The notes under the pieces: model-generated
What the model was told of the DNA's origin: nothing
Databases searched by the model: none
Seen by the model: the letters and a program-made list of their open reading frames with translations, nothing else
Shown: positions 58,884 to 64,000 of the stretch, in pieces
Position numbering within the stretch: position 1 is the stretch's first letter
How the letters are laid out: every line of letters starts with the position of its first letter
Position numbers and translations under genes: made by a program
Assembly (NCBI GenBank): GCA_009733575.1
Contig: ML769409.1
Coordinates: 239,867 to 303,866, forward strand
DNA length: 64,000 nt
Source of the DNA: Gymnopus androsaceus JB14
Lineage: Eukaryota; Basidiomycota; Agaricomycetes; Agaricales; Omphalotaceae
Direction: 5' to 3'

Positions 58884-59428
58884 AAATTTAATCTCACCCG
58901 GACAAACCAGATATCCGGGCTGGCGCACCAACAACCAGATTTCGAGTCGTAGCACTTATTTTAGGTGTATTACTTATAATTATAATGATAAATACATGAC
59001 CAATATTGACTATACTGAGGATGAATGTCAAAAATTAAGGTGTGTAGTGAAAGAAGCCCGCCACAGGTGAAAAGGCACCACGCAGTGGGCCCTAGCAGCG
59101 AGTGTGCCCGCTGCAGGTGTGGCCCCGGCGGGCAGCCGCCGCAACAGTTCATGTAAAAAATAGTTCAACATTGTGCTGCAATGATTGCATGCAAGAGCTT
59201 CAAGAATATTAGACATGTTAAGTATTTACATGCACAAGCAACAGATTCAGACATCACAAAAAACTCATTTTCAGACTGAAGATGATCATTTTAATAAAAT
59301 TTACTTTTAAGTAGTACTTTTAATAGTAGTTCTTGTTGTAGTAGTCAATAAGTAGTACTGAAGCCCCACCAACTGAATGTGTGAAACAGCGGGCGCTTAT
59401 TTTTTGTCCAGGTGGGTTTTGCTTCCAA
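58884..59428. mobile_element. Insertion with 8-bp duplication, empty site known
   Basis: P copy 2 reads GTTAGATGAATGGAGGGG without interruption at 63136-63153. Copy 1 has ATGAATGG (58876-58883), 545 bp of extra sequence, then ATGAATGG again (59429-59436). The ends share imperfect inverted CACC(C/T)GGACAAA. An 8-bp duplication fits hAT-type elements. A GC-rich island (about 59058-59150) lies inside. A deletion in copy 2 across the 8-bp repeat is the alternative. Confidence 0.6.
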
Positions 59429-59589
59429 TGAATGGAGGGGATGGTAAACCAAAAATCAAAGGCTGATGGCCCCAGAGAAAGTGCTGTAGAGAACAGTACA
59501 GGTATCAAAGGGAAATTTGCATTGGATAGAGAATGATGAGGTGAGAAGAACATAGCATATCAAGGGCGAGGGCGAAAAGACAAGAAAGA

Positions 59590-59943
59590 ATGAATAGCAG
59601 TAACTATATCATGGCAAGTATAAGTGGTTCGGATAGTAGTATTCAACAAGTTCTATCAAAGAGGAGGCCAAACACATCAAAGTTTGCGATCCACTTATTT
59701 AAACTCTTCTGGGTCAATCTGGTGATGCAAAGCAACTACATGAAACTTGTCATCTTTGCTGGGATTGATAACCTCACAGACAGGCTGAGTGACAATTCAG
59801 CGCTCTGCAGAGAATTGCGGCATTACAATAAAAGCCCCAGTGCAGGGTATACTTTCCTAGCATGTACGTGTACACCAAGATATGTTGGGATGCAACAGGA
59901 GGAACGTTTCGAACAGAAAAGCCATCATAATAGACTTGAATAA
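59590..59943 (+). CDS. Repeat-borne ORF, unknown
   Basis: ATG 59590 opens MNSSNYIMASISGSDSSIQQ, then KFAIHLFKLFWVNLVMQSNY, LVIFAGIDNLTDRLSDNSA and stop 59943. The same frame is open in P copy 2 (through 63656), which starts differently because its ATG is AAG. Conservation of the frame in two repeat copies is weak support for coding. No family is recognised. Confidence 0.3.
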   Translation: MNSSNYIMASISGSDSSIQQVLSKRRPNTSKFAIHLFKLFWVNLVMQSNYMKLVIFAGIDNLTDRLSDNSALCRELRHYNKSPSAGYTFLACTCTPRYVGMQQEERFEQKSHHNRLE

Positions 59944-60380
59944 TGGCAAAACACATCAGATGTCTTGCTGAGCTTCTGCAGGTGCATCAAGGCCATTCTT
60001 GGTTTGTCGAATTCTTCTTGGAACCGCCAGCCGGTCCCTGCACCAGGATGGGGGTGACTGTAGCTGTAGACCAAGCATTTTGTGCCATCGTCCAGTGAGG
60101 AACACATTCAGTGGCCATTGCATCAAATGGCAGTCTGGTGAGAAGTCAAAAAAAGGAAATAAATTAGTCCATTGTGAGCTGACCCTGAATATGTCACGGC
60201 TAGACCACCATTGTATATTGTAATGGATGTGGCCCGGGATCCCATTGTTTGTTATCCTGCCTCTCAATTAATTTGATAAGCACTGACTTGCATGTGGCCA
60301 GGTCTTTCACATTGCGCAAGTTCAACCTTCTTACACTGGTACCACCACCTTCATGATATCAAAACACTTTCACGATTGTG

Positions 60381-61213
60381 ATGAACGGAACACAGAACCC
60401 AGACGGTGACACTCCTGCCAACAGGATCTTGACCAACACCCAAAAAAACACTGCAGTGGATGCAGAGCCTACACTGAAATTGCAGCAAAGTGCAAATGAA
60501 GGAGGGTCAAACAACAACACAGGTTCAGTCTCAGTAAGTTGATGACATATTGTGCGAAGGTCTCCATCTAATAAACATCTTGTAGGGAAAACCTTGCTAC
60601 AGGTACTCCAACCCCCAGAAAGATATAATGCAACATCTTCTTCCTGAGTACAAAAACCACAGTAGCAAGCGCAAACAGGCTTTTGACGACATCTACAGCA
60701 AGCATCTGATGAGCAACGCGTCTTTTGCCAAACCAGCGAGTATGACAGCTGAGGAATGGAAGAGGGTGTGGTTTTTTTTTGCCTCCAAATCCAATAAAAA
60801 GCTCAACGTCTACAATTTAGACTCTTATCAAATGGTTCGACAACAACATCAAGAAAAGCGGTCAAACTGTGAAAAGAGACGTTGAAGCTCAGTTGAAGGA
60901 TGTCAGTCCCAAGGCAAAGCATGTTGGCACGGCAGACAAGAATACACTCATTCAGAACCATATTCCGCATCCTGCCAACCCTCCATCAACCAATCAGTCA
61001 GACACTTTATCCTGGGCCAAACTTTGCGACCTGGCCAAGTTCTTTAACGAGCTGACATCGGGTGATATGCATATCAAGTCAGGAAGAATGGTGTTCGCGG
61101 GTAGCTGGGGAATGACGGAGGAGGAAATCAGCAAAGACTGGAACAAGCTGAGCGTGGATGAACAAAACAAGTGGGAAAAACATGCAGCTGCTGAGTGCAA
61201 TATTCAACAGTAA
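60381..61213 (+). CDS. Unknown protein with HMG-like C-terminal helix
   Basis: ATG 60381 (MNGTQNPDGDTPANRILTNT), intron to 60586, then GKPCYRYSNPQKDIMQHLLP and KPASMTAEEWKR. A T-rich intron (GTGTGG ... AATTTAG) joins to TLIKWFDNNIKKSGQTVKRD, giving one frame to stop 61213. The end, MTEEEISKDWNKLSVDEQNK followed by WEKHAAAE, resembles the second half of an HMG box (W, then L-S-x-x-E-x-x-x-W/Y), but the first half is not clear. It sits among repeats and could belong to a mobile element. Confidence 0.5.
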
Positions 61214-61474
61214 GCTTATCCATGTCAGGGATTGTTCCTTCGGTAACCACTCTGTTTTCTTAGCAATCAAGAGTGTTTTGAAGTTTACGAGATGTGTCCG
61301 TATTGACTTCTCAAGGAGGTGTCAGTGGGAAAAAGGGATGTTTTACAGTGACAACAGAGATCTGAACATTGGTTTTGGGGGTTTCCTGACAAAGAAACGC
61401 TGGGCAGATCATTCCATAATTTGAGATGGTGGGTTGGAATTGGCAATGTACGTAAGTTAGTAACTAACTGGAGT

Positions 61475-61668
61475 GTTGGGTGTTAGTGGAATCAAGATCA
61501 AGGTTGCATTGGTTGATAAAAATAGATACGAGAAGGAGGAGGCTGGAGATAGCACAGAGACAAGAGACCGAGAGAAAACGACTGAATGAGAGAAGAACAC
61601 CAATATAAATTGCAAATTAAATGATCATGGGGCCTTACAGGCAAGGTCCCAGCTTATTATGTGGTATC
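61475..61668. mobile_element. Possible LTR fragment with primer-binding-like site
   Basis: A stretch beginning TGTTGGGTGTTAG is followed, near 61671, by TGGTATCAAGCG, close to the TGGTATCAGAGC primer-binding site of Ty1/copia elements. No second LTR or gag/pol is present here, so this is only a hint. Confidence 0.25.
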
Positions 61669-61853
61669 AAGCGTATACATAATTATACTAAGTGTACTTG
61701 CAACTTGCGTAGGTGTAGGTGCCAGTGACAACAAGTCTTCAACTCTGCCATACGGCTAGCACAAGTTTAGCTGAAGAGCTGGTGGACTTCTGCTCAAAAG
61801 GACAGTAATAACAACACATTATCTGAGAAGATCACGCGTTGCTTGTAACCGTA

Positions 61854-62834
61854 GGTTATGAGTAGGAAAATGGAAAATGTAAACGGATTTTGAAAATGAC
61901 AGGAAATTGTAGTCTTTAGAGTGGACAGCAGTAGAAAGTTGTAATGGAGGAATAGTGTGGCATTGTGGAACAATCGTCCGATTGAGACCATTTGTTTGTC
62001 AAGGGAAATGGAGAGGAAATATCGGGAATTCAATTGGTGGTGTTGCTAGGACATTCAAAACAGTGACTGTAGATGTCGGAATTAGTGGTTGGGAAAGGCT
62101 GGGATGGCATGGTCATAGCGTCATTGTGGCATTTGGAGAAGAAGAAGATTTTGAGTGCCTGTCATAATTGGCAGGCTATTCCACCGCCAACAATTATGCT
62201 TCAGTCTGGTTGAAGCATTTTGCGATATAGATTATTTCAATATATAAGGGAATATATTTTTTCAGAGGAATACAGAAAACAATATCCCATACACCACAGA
62301 AGGACATAGTTTCAGACCATCTGAAGTTCAATACTTTCTGCGAATTTCCAAAAAAATCTTTTGGACAGCGCATGGAAGTAATTCATTTCAGCTGACCCAA
62401 AAGTATGATACCGAAGCCAGCCGAAGTATTCTATTTTAGTCAGCTGAAATGGTAGTTGTTACCATTTCAGCAGTCTGAAAACAATTACTTCGGACAGCTT
62501 TGGTGATTTATATTTTCGGTCCGGCTGAAGCTGATTTGCTTCAGATCTGTTCGAAGAAGACATTTCGGCCTTTTGCGGATGGTTCAAACTTCAGTTGTCT
62601 GAATCCTATTTCCTTTCTTAGTTCTTTGAAATATTTATTTCTACAATCTCCGAAGAAGTACATTTCAAGTAGCAACTGAGATAAATCTATTTCCCACAGT
62701 GCTTCAGTCAGACTGAAGTATTATTTTGGGCGTGTTGATGCCATTGGAATTCCGTCCATTGACTGTGGGTCTGGTTGGACTTGTTAGGAAGTGTACACTT
62801 CCTAACATCGCATGCATGCTCACTAGAGAATTTA
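61854..62834. repeat. Repeat R, copy 2
   Basis: Second copy of R (see 57366-58358). It contains the MITE at 62180-62738 and ends at CTCACTAGAGAATTTAC, a 17-bp motif found again at 63041-63057. Confidence 0.85.
62180..62738. mobile_element. MITE inside R, copy 2
   Basis: Same CTGAAG-rich element as at 57690-58262, about 14 bp shorter through scattered one-base losses. Confidence 0.55.
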
Positions 62835-63057
62835 CCTGTTCGATCCATCCGACTCAAATCCAGATACATATCACCCGAGAGTGTCCGCAGAGTCAAGAAA
62901 ATAACAAGTCGTGAGAATGGAAGCCGGACCCGTTGCACAAGTGGTGCAAGCGTATTCTTTGAGAAGGCCATCCGGCTCTTGTTAGCTACAGCCGGGGAGG
63001 GAGACGTCGGAGGGCTCTATAGCTGTAGCTCACGCGCGCGCTCACTAGAGAATTTAC
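62835..63057. repeat. Spacer bounded by 17-bp direct repeats
   Basis: About 206 bp with a (GC)n stretch (CACGCGCGCGC) closing in a second CTCACTAGAGAATTTAC. The first copy of the 17-mer lies at 62818-62834. Direct repeats of this size could mark an insertion or a recombination product. Confidence 0.4.
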
Positions 63058-63872
63058 AGTCACCATGCATCATGGAGGAAACAGGAATGCATACAGACTA
63101 GATCATGTTACGTTCTGGTTACAAAGGAATATCGGGTTAGATGAATGGAGGGGATGGTAAACCAAAAATTGAAGGCTGACGGCCCCAGAGAAAGTGCTGT
63201 AGAGAACAGTACAGGTATCAAAGGGAAATTTGCGTTGGATAGAGAATGATGAGGTGAGAAGAACATAGCATATTGAGGGCGAGGGCAAAAAGACAAGAAA
63301 GAAAGAATAGCAGTAACTATATCATGGCGAGTATAAGTGGTTCGGATAGTAGTATTCAACAAGTTCTATCGAAGAGGAGGCCAAACGCGTCAAAGTTTGC
63401 GATCCACTTATTTAAACTCTTCTGGGTCAATCTGGTGACGCAAAGCAACTACATGAAACTTGTCATCTTTGCTGGGATTGACAACCTCACAGACAGGCTG
63501 AGTGACAATTCGGGGCTCTGCAAAGAATCGCGGCAGTACGATAAAAGCCCCAGCGCAGGGTATACTTTCCTAGCATGTACGCATACACCAAGATATGTCG
63601 GGATGCAACAGGAGGAACGTTTCGAACAGAAAAACCGTCATAATGGACTTGAATAATGGCGAAAGACATCAGATGTCTCGCTGAGCTTCTGCAGGCGCAT
63701 CGAGGCCATTCTTCGTTTGTCGAATTCTTCTTGGAGCCGCCGGCCGGTCCCTGCACCAGGATGGGGGCGACTGTAGCTGTAGACCAAGCATTTTGTGCCA
63801 TCGTCCAGTGAGGAACGCATTCAGTGGCCGTTGCATCAAATGGCGGTCTGGTGAGAAGTCAAAAAAAAGGAA
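63058..63872. repeat. Repeat P, copy 2 (CpG-rich)
   Basis: Second copy of P without the 545-bp insertion. It keeps CpG at sites where copy 1 has TG or CA. Carries the same open frame as 59590-59943. Confidence 0.85.
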
Positions 63873-64000
63873 GCGCTCTCATGCTTTGACATCCTCTTGA
63901 CTGCGATGTCTGGCTCGGTAATGGAATCTGTGGAGTAAATTAAATTAATTAAAATAAAAGAAGGGAATACTAAAATAATAACTATATCTTGTCACTTATC

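Larger units (their letters stand above)
58793..60159. repeat. Repeat P, copy 1 (CpG-poor)
   Basis: Starts AGTCACCATGCATCATGGAG and ends near AGTCAAAAAAAGGAA. Matches 63058-63872 except for the inserted 58884-59436 segment. Differences are nearly all CG-to-TG or CG-to-CA in this copy. Confidence 0.85.

Overview
The window is nuclear DNA of a filamentous basidiomycete, most likely an Agaricomycete. The signs are many short GT-AG introns of about 45-65 nt, protein families typical of mushrooms (Tnp2/CACTA transposase, F-box proteins with an N-terminal coiled coil, KOW-rich Spt5 relatives, kinase-like genes), a split tRNA-like gene, and abundant MITE-like elements. No species is named because nothing in the sequence fixes one. 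Gene models were spliced by eye, so exon borders are inferences from GT/AG signals and frame continuity.

Layout: 0.2-1.7 kb holds one copy of a dispersed repeat and a reverse-strand Uma2-like nuclease-fold gene. 2.6-4.2 kb holds a 1.1-kb hAT-like non-autonomous element with an 8-bp target duplication and a nested TA-flanked MITE. 4.9-6.5 kb is a complete medium-chain reductase gene. 7.0-18.7 kb is a partial tandem duplication. A vezatin/Inp2-like gene and a convergent LisH (Flo8/SSDP-like) regulator gene were duplicated only across their facing 3' ends. This left one full and one truncated copy of each. An F-box gene sits at the junction and reads in frame into the truncated LisH tail, giving a chimeric gene. 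A small secreted-protein gene and a broken fragment of it lie in the second unit. 19.1-24.8 kb is a large multi-START, membrane-anchored lipid-binding protein.

24.9-32.2 kb is transposon territory: a decayed Tnp2 relic followed by a fuller Tnp2 transposase gene split by a 380-bp near-perfect palindrome. 32.8-36.0 kb is an Spt5-like NGN/KOW gene. 36.2-42.6 kb has two copies of a fold-back MITE, a kinase-like gene ending in a minisatellite, a tRNA-like gene and a 1.1-kb inverted-repeat element. 43-53.2 kb holds a WD40 gene, unknown genes, a decayed coiled-coil gene, a DUF2235 remnant and a P-loop/HAD/UPRTase fusion gene. 54.8-56.8 kb is a zinc-finger gene resembling WRKY-GCM1 proteins. 57.3-63.9 kb is a repeat field (R1, a 25-N gap, P1, an unknown gene, R2, P2).

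Two features affect the whole window. Single-base indels, often in homopolymers, break otherwise coherent reading frames in at least six genes, which points to consensus error, although decay is possible in places. The two P repeat copies differ almost only by CpG transitions, which points to methylation-linked mutation of repeats.
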